Assembly (NCBI RefSeq): GCF_000234665.1
Contig: NC_018314.1
Span: 333,130 to 397,129 of the forward strand
Length of the DNA: 64,000 nucleotides
Reading direction: 5' to 3'
Source: Leishmania mexicana MHOM/GT/2001/U1103
Taxonomy: Eukaryota > Euglenozoa > Kinetoplastea > Trypanosomatida > Trypanosomatidae
Below the pieces are notes generated by a model that saw only the letters and a list, made by a program, of their open reading frames with translations, was not told the DNA's origin and ran no database searches. The position numbers and the translations under genes were made by a program. Below, piece by piece: positions 10,201-20,100 of this stretch (position 1 is the first letter of the stretch; each line of letters starts with the position of its first letter).

Positions 10201-13200
10201 GAGGCGGTGGGTCAAGTGCAGCGCGTGCAGCGTCGCCAGCAGCGGAAGCACACGCAGGCGCGACTGCAGTCCAACACCGCCGGAGAGAGGAAGGTAGTAG
10301 CGCCTGCACGGTGCCGGGCAGTAGGCCAGCAGCAGCGGCGTGGCGGCCGTGCCGGCAAAGACGAAGTTCACCTGTCCCACAGCCGCGGATATCTGGGTGA
10401 AGCAGGAGTATAGGTGCTCCTCAACGGACTTGCCAGTGGAGAGCCAGAGCGACATCACCTGCTGGCGCTGCTGTTCCAGGGAGGGAGAATGCGCTGCTTC
10501 CGCCGCCCGGGCCGGCGCCTCCGCGTCATCTCCTTCGTCGGCCTCGTCTTCACCAGTGTCGTCCGCAGCGTCCTCGTCGACGCCTGCAGCGCTGGATGCC
10601 TTGCGCGACGCCGCCGCGGCGCTGGACGAGTGGGCGAGATGCCCGAAGGCACCGCCGCGCATGCCACCGCTTCCGCCTACCGCGCTAGTTGTCGTGACCG
10701 ACGACAGAGTCGCTGCGCTGCCCCACTTCACCTGCATCGCGCTCAGGGCCCGATCCACGTCATCCACGAGGATCGAGGCGAGCTGCGCCGGAGCGGCCAC
10801 GGCTGCTGACGATGCACCGCGCTGTTGCTGCTGCTGATACTGGCGGTAGCCGGTACCTGCGTTGCGTGCCGACTGCAGAAGGCTCTGGTACCGCTCCCAG
10901 GACCAGTTGTTTTCATGACCCCACCAGTACACGCTACGCGGCGCACGAGAGTAGAGCTCCTCTGTGCGGATCAGGTACGGGCACGACGCGAGCGCCACGC
11001 GGAACCAGAAGCGGGCAGCAAAGGCGACTGGGTGATCATCCAGGTCCGGCAGGTACGGCGTTGCCGAGCCGCCGTAGCGCACGAGCACTACCTTGTCGCC
11101 TGGCCGGGTGGTGCGCTCGGCGAGCTGCTCCAGCAACGCCGTCTTCCCCGAGAGCGGACCGGCCTCGATGAAGTGGATGGGCTTGTCGGCGGCGGCCGGT
11201 GGATAGTGGAGCAGCGTTGTGAGTCGGTCCTCGAGCAGCTTCACAGGGCCGAAAAGCTGGTCCAGGCCGATGGCCTCCGCGGCGCTGAAGCCGTTGCCGC
11301 CGAACCGCTCTGGCTGCGCGATGACCTCGTAAAGAGAGGTGACTGCCAGCGTCTCGACGCGGCGGCGAAGTCGATGCAGCATCGAGAGGTATTCCTGCTC
11401 TGTGGCATCGTCGACAACGCCGCCGCTCTCGCGTGCTGTTGACGACGGCGGGTCCGGCTGACCCGACCACTCACCCAGCGTCACGTCCAACCGATTCGAC
11501 CCAGTAAGAAAGGTACCAGGGGTGTAGGGCGGCGGCGCCTGCACAGCCAGTCCGCTCACGGCACCGCCGCTCAACGACGCGTCCGCCGGCGACGAGCGCC
11601 CACGCGAGGCCGTTGCCGCGACTGTAGCCGCCTCGTCGACGGAGCTGTGAAACACGAAGTAGCGCACTGGCACAGAGCGCAGCTCTAGCAAGCTACCGGC
11701 CCGCTTCAGGAGCCCTGGGACGCGGTCCAGCGCGAGGTAACCGTTCTGCTGCAAGGCCTGCAGCTCTGGCGGCAGCTGGTGCACCACGGCTTGCTCGAGC
11801 AGCTGAGTGAAGGCGGCAGCGATGACGCCGTACGAGCGCTCGGTGATTTCGCGCTCCGCCTGGTCGTCGCCCCGGCCGCCTGGGGCGGCGCCCATCGCCG
11901 CATGGTTCGCCACGTAGTCCTGCCGTACGCTAGAGATCACCTTCTGCACAAACCGCAGGTAGTGATCCAACGTGCACGCTTCACCTGGCCGGAGCATCGA
12001 CTGCGGTTGCTGCCGCTGTGTCGCGTTCACGACGGATGCAGGCGTCGCGACGCTGCCGCCACCACCGCTCAGCATCTCGCCGAGCATGCGCGACTCGACG
12101 CTCTGGAGAGGGTAGCGTCCCGTAACGTCGTTTCCGAAAACTGCGGCGGCAGAGGGCGACGAGACCGAGGATGCAGAGGCCACGGAAGGGGGGACTCCAC
12201 CACGGTTGCGCACAACGTCCGCTGGCATCCACTCCCTCCGCTTCGCCAACATCGCCTGCGAGGCCCGGTCGACCGGAATTTGTAACGAGTCGAGCACGAA
12301 TTTTCCCATAACATCTGAGACCCAGTGCGATAGGATGTCCTCGACCTGGTTGCTGGTGTTCACGACCTTGACTACCTCTGCCATGTACGCCTCGACGCTC
12401 TGCGCGACGGCCGTGTCGAGGGCACTGCGGGTGCGGGCCGACACCTTCACAAGCTGCGGGTGCTCGAGCCACTGCTGCAGGGACTGAATACCGGCTTGCT
12501 GCAGAGCCGCCAAGTCCTGCGCTGGCGACTCAGCCGCCAGTCGGGCCGCCTGCTGGTAGTACGTGCTCTGCTCCATCCACTGCTGCCATTCCTTCCTGCC
12601 ACCCAACGCGAGCAGCTGGCGCTTCGGCTGCATCGCCACAAACTCATTCATCGTAATGCGTTCGACGCCCTCGGCTCGAGGGTCGATCAGAAGCTGCACA
12701 ACCTTCGGCAACGCCAGCTCCGATGCAAGCGTCTCCTCCACCTTGACAATGTCCTCCACGCGTGCGTCGAGGGTGGGCCCACTGACTGCAGCCATTCGGC
12801 GAGCGGGGGTGGGGCGGAACGCTCCCTGCGTCGCCGCGGCTATCGATGATGACGGGAACACAGGAGCGGTGGCAGTAGGCCCAGCTGTTGCGGCGGATGG
12901 CGTTGCTCCTGCTGGCGATGGAACGTTGTCGACGCCGCTCTCGCTACTAGTCAATATGGGGCTGGCGGATGCCCGTTGTGAGGCTGAGGCTGCCGCCGCT
13001 GTTGGTGCCGCGTCGGCCGCCTGCAAGATGGCGGAGATGTTCTGCGTGTGCAGCGGCGAGGGGGGGCTCTGTGAAGCGGGTCGCATTGCGGTAGCGCTTG
13101 AGGAGTCGATAGTCGACGCCGCTGCGGCGGTCGTTGCCGACGTCTCTGTACTACTTGACGGTGCCGAGGACACGTGCTGATACCACGGCAGTCGGCTCGG

Positions 13201-13386
13201 CTCGCTGCTGCCCGGTGGCTTGTATACGTAGAGGCGAGGTGCCGTGGAAGCGAGCACGCCGCCAGCGCGCAGCAAGGTGGAGCAGGACAGACATCGCACC
13301 GAATTCGCGTGACTGTCGCTGTTTTTGCACGGATGTGCGCCCACGACGCCAACGGAGAGGGACGTAGCGATGTGTCGTCGGAGCAT
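7234..13386 (-). CDS. Giant P-loop-containing kinetoplastid protein, probably mitochondrial; paralogue of 1858-5688
   Basis: A 2050-residue protein read from the ATG at 13386 (MLRRHIATSLSVGVV, presequence-like, and starting MLRR like its paralogue). The frame is open to 13560 without good coding character. The N-terminal module at about 215-330 (VVQLLIDP, AGIQSLQQWLEHPQ) matches the paralogue. Residues about 730-1000 form an extra module with a Walker A-like motif (EAGPLSGKTALLEQ, near 740) and a Walker B-like motif (SILVDDVDRAL, near 870), so probably an NTPase fold. Residues about 1180-1575 again match the paralogue (AYKMFFSNAAPSHFPFRP near 1370, FAEALLGVLHVLMRQVLP, LFSPTLLQLVP). The C-terminus is Ser/Pro/Ala-rich and ends in a basic KKRKP...SSSRRR tail. 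Family and role are unknown; the NTPase call is inferred from motifs only. Confidence 0.85.
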   Translation of the reverse strand: MLRRHIATSLSVGVVGAHPCKNSDSHANSVRCLSCSTLLRAGGVLASTAPRLYVYKPPGSSEPSRLPWYQHVSSAPSSSTETSATTAAAASTIDSSSATAMRPASQSPPSPLHTQNISAILQAADAAPTAAAASASQRASASPILTSSESGVDNVPSPAGATPSAATAGPTATAPVFPSSSIAAATQGAFRPTPARRMAAVSGPTLDARVEDIVKVEETLASELALPKVVQLLIDPRAEGVERITMNEFVAMQPKRQLLALGGRKEWQQWMEQSTYYQQAARLAAESPAQDLAALQQAGIQSLQQWLEHPQLVKVSARTRSALDTAVAQSVEAYMAEVVKVVNTSNQVEDILSHWVSDVMGKFVLDSLQIPVDRASQAMLAKRREWMPADVVRNRGGVPPSVASASSVSSPSAAAVFGNDVTGRYPLQSVESRMLGEMLSGGGGSVATPASVVNATQRQQPQSMLRPGEACTLDHYLRFVQKVISSVRQDYVANHAAMGAAPGGRGDDQAEREITERSYGVIAAAFTQLLEQAVVHQLPPELQALQQNGYLALDRVPGLLKRAGSLLELRSVPVRYFVFHSSVDEAATVAATASRGRSSPADASLSGGAVSGLAVQAPPPYTPGTFLTGSNRLDVTLGEWSGQPDPPSSTARESGGVVDDATEQEYLSMLHRLRRRVETLAVTSLYEVIAQPERFGGNGFSAAEAIGLDQLFGPVKLLEDRLTTLLHYPPAAADKPIHFIEAGPLSGKTALLEQLAERTTRPGDKVVLVRYGGSATPYLPDLDDHPVAFAARFWFRVALASCPYLIRTEELYSRAPRSVYWWGHENNWSWERYQSLLQSARNAGTGYRQYQQQQQRGASSAAVAAPAQLASILVDDVDRALSAMQVKWGSAATLSSVTTTSAVGGSGGMRGGAFGHLAHSSSAAAASRKASSAAGVDEDAADDTGEDEADEGDDAEAPARAAEAAHSPSLEQQRQQVMSLWLSTGKSVEEHLYSCFTQISAAVGQVNFVFAGTAATPLLLAYCPAPCRRYYLPLSGGVGLQSRLRVLPLLATLHALHLTHRLDMPGLLYEVLKNAPALAGKALELFWSHRVSLMDLRTGLPRLTMGNGSAHPQLLHSYVPRELFAELPVYITLLQDPRRTRRRLVELLQRQLSSPTGYLSTELDTTPQDVKDGLVLPHNHTSSQVHPFALFAIFSRQDAIDERMFNSDGQMLEDSERQRDGDAEDEDGVKDEGGGGGSSANAKPKAAEASAAAARLRSSTGVGSNERKIVRAWAEVWAEYRSVVSALSTTPARKRDAMRILLHGALLLRSAAVAGAQLELNLKVPSFGFPLLASEMRVRGSSVHHPRGTAAAAGESLIRSATPETVRRAVSAYKMFFSNAAPSHFPFRPMVGLNGGCDVVFVCGSTLALYNIVATTAQLRHMVARFAEALLGVLHVLMRQVLPADKVRAVQYVTVVSLDEAQPGAEASRVGNGSGGGHVNVYARRRGSVVAGGVSVDVFNPVAAPTVPYYLDYDAVFEDHVIDRLRELQQSLGITKDFRTLTELIDEIEHTHRVRVLQSVVSTPEEVESLFSPTLLQLVPDSTVLPAYTSAVASATDLMVQAMSRGAAGRRASDAAADVDDDDDADYVNIGEEDVVPGAELDDLASEARLLRDAAAGKSTAGGISPSPDLNAADGDYVHESAALLEAMMNDEVDSMTNWTAQLHRQREETARELQRDLVMEDRINYNAPPPSIGASAADAAVAGVAPSKSPRAPGQTVAEDVEADALAWLHDVITPESLIAGLKGSNPGAPASAPSPPSTSTAAPGVAAYLQGPASPMAGLPLAAAGGGFESHASFAGSMASVTGPWTPNPIPPPVAVPDGAETASAVLPRTTAKRDDNGAGGGGSSVAAGTPTATTQESERGAGAAATGDVAETGESKDTESDYGEDDGGEEDEEELDVVKPRGAEGSRHKGGRKTGSKMTTVASRRPRRESHSSSGKRSSAASRQKRPASMSRSGDRATARSAPQSTSQIKRRKSSTSAVASASSKKRKPTPASSSTRNKKPSSSRRR

Positions 13387-14912
13387 CGGCCAGTAACGGG
13401 GTGCAGCGTGGGTGGATGTGAGCGCAGAGCCGGCACAGGGCGCATGCACCCGCACGCGAAGGTGGTGGTGGTGGGGGATGCGATGCCTGCGCACCTGTGT
13501 GTCTCTGCTGTGCGTGGAGGCCGCTGAGGCAAACAGGAAAGCGAACCACACGCACCCCACTTATACACTCAAAGGCGTGTAAACGGGTGAGTGGTGGCCG
13601 GCGCGGCAGCGGTGGTGGTGCCTCGTGACGCGGGCGCTCTCGCCGTCTCCAAACCCGCCGTGCGATGTGGCGCAGCGTGTCGAGGATGTCTATGAGTGTA
13701 GGCGTACACGAGAGGCAGCGTGCGTGCAGTGTGCAGTGTGCAGTGAAGCGTCTATCACTCTATTATATGAAGGAAAGGTTAGCACGCTACACGCGAAGGG
13801 CGGTGTGTGTGTGTGTGTGCGCGCGCGGCGGCGGCGGCGGCGGCGGTGGTGCAGGTGGACACAGATGCGGGGATGTATATATATATAGATATATGAAAAG
13901 AAAGGGCTACAAGGGGGAGGGGAGGGGGGGGGCTGGCCTCCCTCCTGGGCACATGCGTGCGTGTGTGCGTGTGCTGCACCGGTTGCAACGTTGGCCTTGG
14001 CGCTAGAGAGATGAAGAAGGCGGTGGGGGAGGGGGGCAAGAACGGCGACGGCACACACTCACTACAGTGGCGCAGGCATACACGTACCCGTATACCAGCA
14101 CCGCACCAGCTCAGGCGACGCGCTTTTCTATATATATGTGTGTGGCTCGCCCGCCTGCCCGCTCGTTGGTGCCGCTGCCGCTGCTGCAAGGAGAGGGTGT
14201 GGGCGGATGAGAGCAGTTGACGAGTTCACACCTGCGGGCCGCATCGAAGATGACACACCCACACACCCACACAGACAGACAGACACTCACATAGACAGAC
14301 GGAGACGGTGGAGAAGAGAAGGTGGACGGTGAGCCTGGTGTGGGAGAATGGACATGACAACCGTCGTCACGCGCACACACCCGTTGTGCGTGACGACTTT
14401 TCACCCCTGCGCACACGCCCCTGCGTGCGTGTGTAGCCCCGTTCACACCACGGGAAAGGGACCGAAGGACAATGGCGGTGGTGGCGGATAGCTGCAGCAC
14501 AGATCGCTGGAGCTTCTCCGGATGCGGTCTCCCCCTCAACCATTGCCATTCCCTTTCTTGGCTTCTCTCTCCGCGTGTGTGTGTGTGTGCAGCTGCTTGA
14601 CATTCGACCGTGCACTCGCGCACGCATGTCGGTGTGCACGGTTGGGTGGTTGCAACCGCACCACACACACACACACACACACCCGCTGGACACGCGTGGA
14701 AAAAAACGAGGCTGTCACCCTCACGCCAGCCAACGCACCGTCCCTGCGCATGATGCGTTACCGGACAACCGTAGCTGGAAAGGGCGCACTCGCGTCTTAC
14801 TGACATGCATGAAAATCACGTCCAGACGTGAACACCGCCAACGCCACAGCACCACTATCGTTGCAATGTAGTGGTGGTGGGTGTGGGAGGGGGGGGGAGT
14901 AGGGAAGTTGGA
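13387..14912. other. Intergenic spacer with simple repeats
   Basis: No gene supported. It contains a GT run near 13804-13818 followed by a (CGG)n run to about 13850, a TA-rich run near 13876-13893, short GT runs near 14572-14588, and a CA run at about 14661-14682. Open frames are low-complexity shadows of these repeats. Confidence 0.65.
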
Positions 14913-16481
14913 CTACGTCACGAACTTGCGCGGCGCACCATCCATGCCCGGGGTGATGACCTCCGCCTCCTCCCAAATCTGCGCAGCGCGCTCCTCGTCG
15001 GCGCGGGCCTCGTCAATGCGGCCCAGCGCCTCCCGCGCCTCGGCGCGCAGCTGGTACAGTGTGGCGGAGCGGTTCGCCTTGACAAAGGCCAGAGCGCGGG
15101 TCAGGTCGTCGTCGGCGCGGTGAAACGACTTCAGCTTGCAGTAGATCATGCCGCGGGCCACGAGCACCGCACCAAGGGCCTTGCGATGGCGCTCCTTCTT
15201 TAGGTCGGCCCCCTCCGTGATGAAGCTCATGCTCGCCGTCAGGGACTTGAGGGCCCCGGCTGGGTCGTCCTCGTACACTTGGATCTTCGACCGCGTGTAC
15301 ATGGCCATGGTCAGTGCCATCAGCTTGTCGAACTTGGCGGACATGTCAATGCCGAACTTCTTCTGGATGTGCGCCCGCACCTTTGGATGCTCCAGCCACT
15401 TCTCGAAGAGGTCGATATCGCGCATGTAGCGGTTCACAAACTCGTGCGCGCGCTTTGTATCCTGGTTCTCCTCCAACACCATGTGCGCACCGTGAAGCAG
15501 CCCCCAGTGCACAAAGCCGTTGAACTCCTGCCGCTGCTGAACGTTCTCCTGCCCGTCGCGTTGAGGGGCGAGAAGGTGGTCGACTTGGTCCTCCACTGTC
15601 ATGGGGTTGCCGAACGCCTCCAGCCGCTTCTTGTCCTCCTCCAATGCGGCTTGGATGTCGAACATCACCTTGCTGTCGGTGAAGCCGTCGTCGTCGATCT
15701 CGTCAATGGCCGGGTCAAAGCTCGGCGGTGGCACGAAGCGCCGCGTCTCCTCGAACGTCTCATCAGCCATGTGAAAGTCGTGGTTGATGAAGAAGTTGTC
15801 GCCCTCGTAGCTTAGCTCCAACGGCTTCTCCGGGCTGAACATTTCCTTCAGCTCCGGCACAAACATGCCGTCCAGCTTCTTCTTGTTCTTGTCGAACGGG
15901 CTGCCGAACATGCGGCCAGACCAGTTCTGGTTCTCCGGCGGCCACCACTTGTCGCTCTCGCTGAGGCCCTCCTGCCGCTCCAGCGGCTCCTGCCCGGCGC
16001 GCTGCGCATCCGTGGCCCGCTGTACCATGCGGCGGCGCAACTCAGATGCTTCCGCGTCGTCTTGCCGCTTCTTGCTGTACTCCACGCCGCCTGGTGAGGC
16101 ACCTGGCGTGGTCATCAGTGTGCGCGGCGGTGGCGTGTTACTCGCCAGGGAGGAGGTGTGCGGGGAGACGCCGGGTGTGTAGCCGCTCGCGACATGGCGG
16201 CGGGAGAGCATAGGGTCGTAAAGTGGAGGTGCCCGACTGCGACTGCCAGGGCTGTCGCTGACACCACCGCCGCTGCCGCCAACTACACCAGTCGCCGCCG
16301 TTGCAGCAGCCGACGCGCGCGTGCCTTTGTGTGGCGTTGCTGTCGAGGATGACGAGCCGCTAGAGGGACCTCGGAGGGCTGCTGTCGTGTGCAGGCGGCG
16401 TTGGTGAGATGCCAGCGCATATGTTGGCACCGCTGCAGCCGTGCACGCCGTCGCGCGTGCAAGGGTGGTCGCTTGGTACAT
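14913..16481 (-). CDS. Probable mitochondrial protein with TPR-like helical C-terminus
   Basis: A 522-residue protein read from the ATG at 16481 (MYQATTLARATACTAAAVPT, then HQRRLHTTAALRG), which resembles a mitochondrial presequence. Residues to about 140 are Ser/Gly/Pro-rich and poorly ordered. From about 150 the protein is charged, with SDKWWPPENQNWSGRMFGSPFDKNKK and FFINHDFHMADETFEETRRFVPPPSFDP giving it the look of an organellar ribosomal or assembly protein. The C-terminal 150 residues (GALKSLTASMSFITEGADLKK, ALGAVLVARGMIYCKLKSF, RADDDLTRALAFVK, ATLYQLRAEAREALGRIDEA) repeat helix pairs with the spacing of TPRs. It ends APRKFVT. The exact family is not recognised. Confidence 0.85.
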   Translation of the reverse strand: MYQATTLARATACTAAAVPTYALASHQRRLHTTAALRGPSSGSSSSTATPHKGTRASAAATAATGVVGGSGGGVSDSPGSRSRAPPLYDPMLSRRHVASGYTPGVSPHTSSLASNTPPPRTLMTTPGASPGGVEYSKKRQDDAEASELRRRMVQRATDAQRAGQEPLERQEGLSESDKWWPPENQNWSGRMFGSPFDKNKKKLDGMFVPELKEMFSPEKPLELSYEGDNFFINHDFHMADETFEETRRFVPPPSFDPAIDEIDDDGFTDSKVMFDIQAALEEDKKRLEAFGNPMTVEDQVDHLLAPQRDGQENVQQRQEFNGFVHWGLLHGAHMVLEENQDTKRAHEFVNRYMRDIDLFEKWLEHPKVRAHIQKKFGIDMSAKFDKLMALTMAMYTRSKIQVYEDDPAGALKSLTASMSFITEGADLKKERHRKALGAVLVARGMIYCKLKSFHRADDDLTRALAFVKANRSATLYQLRAEAREALGRIDEARADEERAAQIWEEAEVITPGMDGAPRKFVT

Positions 16482-17163
16482 TGCAGAGATGAAGATGAAG
16501 GGACCGTGTCGATAGAGAGTGCAAGAGCGGCGAAGAGGGAGCGATGCCCGTTGTGCAGGCGTGCCTGGCTGCGTGCGCGCGTGTGTGTGGAAGGTGCACA
16601 CCGAAAGGCGCCTTCTCGTCCAATGGCCACGGCGATGGCGAAGTGCAGAAAAGTGAAGACGACGACGCGACAAGCTGGGGCGAGGGTGTGACGCAGAGAG
16701 TAGAGCAAGAAACATGCGCGAGGGATCGGTGAAGTGGAAGGGGGGAGGGAGAGGGAAGGGGGGGGGGTGGCGCAGGCTGGGGCCGCCTTGACAGGCGCCG
16801 CATCAGTGGGCGCGTACACTCCCTTGCCACCCAAACCCACCCACCCACCCCTTCTCTTCTGTCCACGCGTTGCGAGCGATGTGCTTCTTCTCCTTCGCAT
16901 ACTACGGAAAAAACGGCGATGTAGCGTAGGCAGTGGAGGGCGAAGGGCACCTGTACCTCCCCCCACGCCCAGGCCACAAGCACAAGCGCTCACACAGCCA
17001 CGCGGGCACCAGAGACGACAGCAAGTCGAGGAGGTGGTCGGTAGGTGGGTGGTGGTGTGGGAGAGAGGCGGGGGAGCGGTGAGGGACAGGTGCGCGTGTC
17101 TGTGTTCAAGTGATGAGCATTCACGTCGAAGAGCTACGGTGTGGTGACAAGGTGGCCGTGCGT
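16482..17163. other. Intergenic spacer
   Basis: No gene is seen. Polypurine plus-strand runs at about 16735-16770 are pyrimidine tracts on the transcribed strand and could serve mRNA processing. The minus-strand stretch just before the ATG at 16481 is pyrimidine-rich and contains few AG dinucleotides. Confidence 0.55.
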
Positions 17164-20100
17164 TCAAGGGCTCGAGTCTTCGGTTTGGGTGATGTGAAAT
17201 GTCTGAACAAGGTAGCGGCGGCACTCCACGGCTGTCATGCGCTCCTCCCAGGGCTTCCGCAGCAGCGCCAGCGTGAGGTACTGCAGAGGTGTAAGAGCGG
17301 GTCCGCTGCAGAGGAGGTTGACGTTGCCGCCGGTGTTGCCTTTTGCATGAAGGCCGCACGCGTGTCCGCCCGCAGCGGCGTTGAGACCGATCGCCGTCGC
17401 CGGCGTCACCATCGCTGCTGTTGTGAGAGGCCCGACCGTGGGCAACACAACAGGCTGACTTGCCGCCTCCACGAAGCACTCGCGTGAGTGGTCCTCCTCG
17501 CCGCCGCAGCGTGGATCCACACACTTTGGGTACAGCCGCCTACCGTAGAGCAGTTCGTACAGGGTGGCGCCGAGGCTGAAGGCGTCAGTCGGACGCCCAC
17601 ACACGGCGTCACGCAGCGCGCGCAAGTCCATGTATTCGAAGGTGCCGTACGAATCCTGCACTTCGTCCATGGGGTCCGGGCCGACAAGGCGGCAGTTGCC
17701 AAAGTCGGAAAGGTAAAACTTGACCGCGTCTGTCGCAGGGCCCGATGCGCTGAAGCGCTGCAGCCGCTGCTGCGAAGGCCCGTTCTCATAGGCGAAGAGA
17801 ATGTTGCTCGGCTTGAGGTCGAGGTGGAGCAGCCCCAGCTCGTGCATCGCTGCAAGCGCCGAGCTCACGCAGTACACCATGCCCTTCGCAATGCCGTCGC
17901 TGCGGGAGATGCCCTCCACGTCGCCGTCGCACAGCTCCATCACGAGAAACACCGTTGCGTCGCTCTGGGTCAAGTCGTCGTGGGTTATGGACAGAAAGCG
18001 CGGCAGACGGACCGACTGCAGCCGTGCACGCGTGGCCTGCTCCTCTGGTCCCTCCGCAGCGGTAAGCCGCTCCATCTGCACGGCCACTTGCTGCTCCAGC
18101 GTCAGCGGCGCGTCCTCGACATCCTCTTCCGCCCCCGTGTGCGGGGCACGGCGGTGTCCGCCACGGGCGAGCATCCTCACTTCCACCTCCAGCGCCGCCT
18201 CCTCGGCTCGCTTGCGCAGCCGCTGGCGCCACTCCAGCGCCTCCTGCGCCAGCGGCGGCAGCGCCTCCTGCGCGTGCACAAAGAAGGCGCTGTGCAGCGG
18301 AAGGACATAGGGCACCTGCATCTCATTCAGGAAGCGCATGGTGGCGATCTCGCGGATCGTGGAGAAGGAGTCTTCGATGTTGGCTTTGGTGCGCAGGATG
18401 ATGGGGCACGACTTCACCGCGACAAGGTCACCGTCCACCGTGAGGCAGCGCCACACAAGTCCGAAGCTTCCCTCCCCAACGAACTCCGCCGAGGCGAAGG
18501 CGGCCCAGAAGTCACCGGCTTCGAGGAAGTGCATCGGAGACATCACGTTCTTCGCCGCCTCCATAAAGCTTTTCTTCGTGAACTTCGTTGGGAAGAAGTC
18601 GCGCAAGAGGGTGTCGGCTGGCCGGCCCCAGTCCGGCACCGCCGGGGTCGCCGCCGCCCCGGTCTTCGCATCCTGCGCACGACGGCGTTTTTGGCCTGGC
18701 TGCCCGGCCGCTGCGACGTCGTCGGGGGAGGCGCCCTTTGCGTCGCCGGTCACCACAGGGATTGCGGCGCTCTGCGGCAGATGACGGCAGTCCGCATGGA
18801 CGCCCTCCTGCAGCGGTGAGGCAGCGACGACAACGTGCCATGCTGCGTGCTCCTCCTCCTCCTTCCCCTGCGCCAGCTGCTGCTGGTACTGCTGCTGGTA
18901 TGCGTGGATGCTCCGGTAGAGGGGGCTGGAGGGGCGCAGCTCTGGGTCCAAGCGGTTGGGGAAGATGAAGTCCTTCACGTGCGGCTTTTGCAGACTCTTG
19001 AGCAGGTCGTCGCCATCTTCGTCGTTGGCCACGACTTCGTCCGCCCCTTCCACACGGGCGCCTCGCTTCGCTTTCGGCAGCTTCGACGATAGCCCTTCGC
19101 GCCCCACCTCCCGATCGCCAGACGCCTTCGTGTCCGTCTCACCGCCGCCCTCCGGCGCACCCTCGTCGTCGTCGTCGTCGTCGATAATCAACGGCAGCGA
19201 CAACTGAGAACGCGCGTCTACGCCGGTGACTGGCGATGCGTGAAGCAGCGCAGGCGCCGCAGGTGAGGCGTTTGCCGCCGACGCTGAAGACATGGGTTGC
19301 GCTGAGTACACCGCCCCCTCGAGTGTATGCACCTTTCGGGCGCGCTGGCGCGGCGGTGCTTCGTCAGCGTCCTCGTCCTCCGTATCGTCGTCCAGGTTGA
19401 TGTAGCAGTGAGACACCGGCCTACTTGAGAGCCACTGGTGGGTGGCGCTGCCAGCGCCGAGCGAATGCGAAGGACCGGCAGACGTGTCTGGTGGACGTCG
19501 ACGCGGACGGAAGGTGGGGGACAAGATCTCGGCAATGGGGTGGCTCTTCTCCGCTGGTGGCCGGCGGCGAGCCTGGGCTGGCGACAGGACGGCATTGCTT
19601 GACTGGTCCACGCGAGCGCCAGCGCCGCCGCTGTCTGCCTTGCTCGGGCTCGGACGTCGGCTTCTCAGTCGCCCAGGGGCCTCTGTCTCTTCTCCGCTCA
19701 CTGCCATGCCCCCCTTGTGTGGCGACCACGACGGCGAAGGTGACACGGCGGCAGCCGCTGTGCGTACAGGCGGCGTGTACACTGCGTCCGTCTCCGCGTC
19801 GATCTCCATCTTCACGGAGACGAGAGGAACGTCGCTGCCGTTGTCATCACTGGCGTAGTCGTCGTCGTCGTCATCCAAGCAGATCCACATGGTGCCAGGA
19901 GAGGCGATGGGCCGCGTCGCCGCTGCCTTCGTGATGAGTTGCGTCGACGGTCGGCTGGCAGCCGGTGCCGCGGCCAGCCCACTCGGCACGACGTGCAATG
20001 GGGCCCGTGAGCCGCCCGCCGCGTTCGTGGAGGCCTGAGTGAGCGTTTGTGTTGCTTCTCTCGTGGAGCTGAGGGCTGGAGACGCAGAGTGCGCGGCGGG

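Noticed and set aside
17488..18819. Plus-strand frame of 443 codons antisense to the kinase domain
   Set aside because: It is a shadow of the well-supported kinase domain in the minus frame, a usual effect of GC-rich codons.
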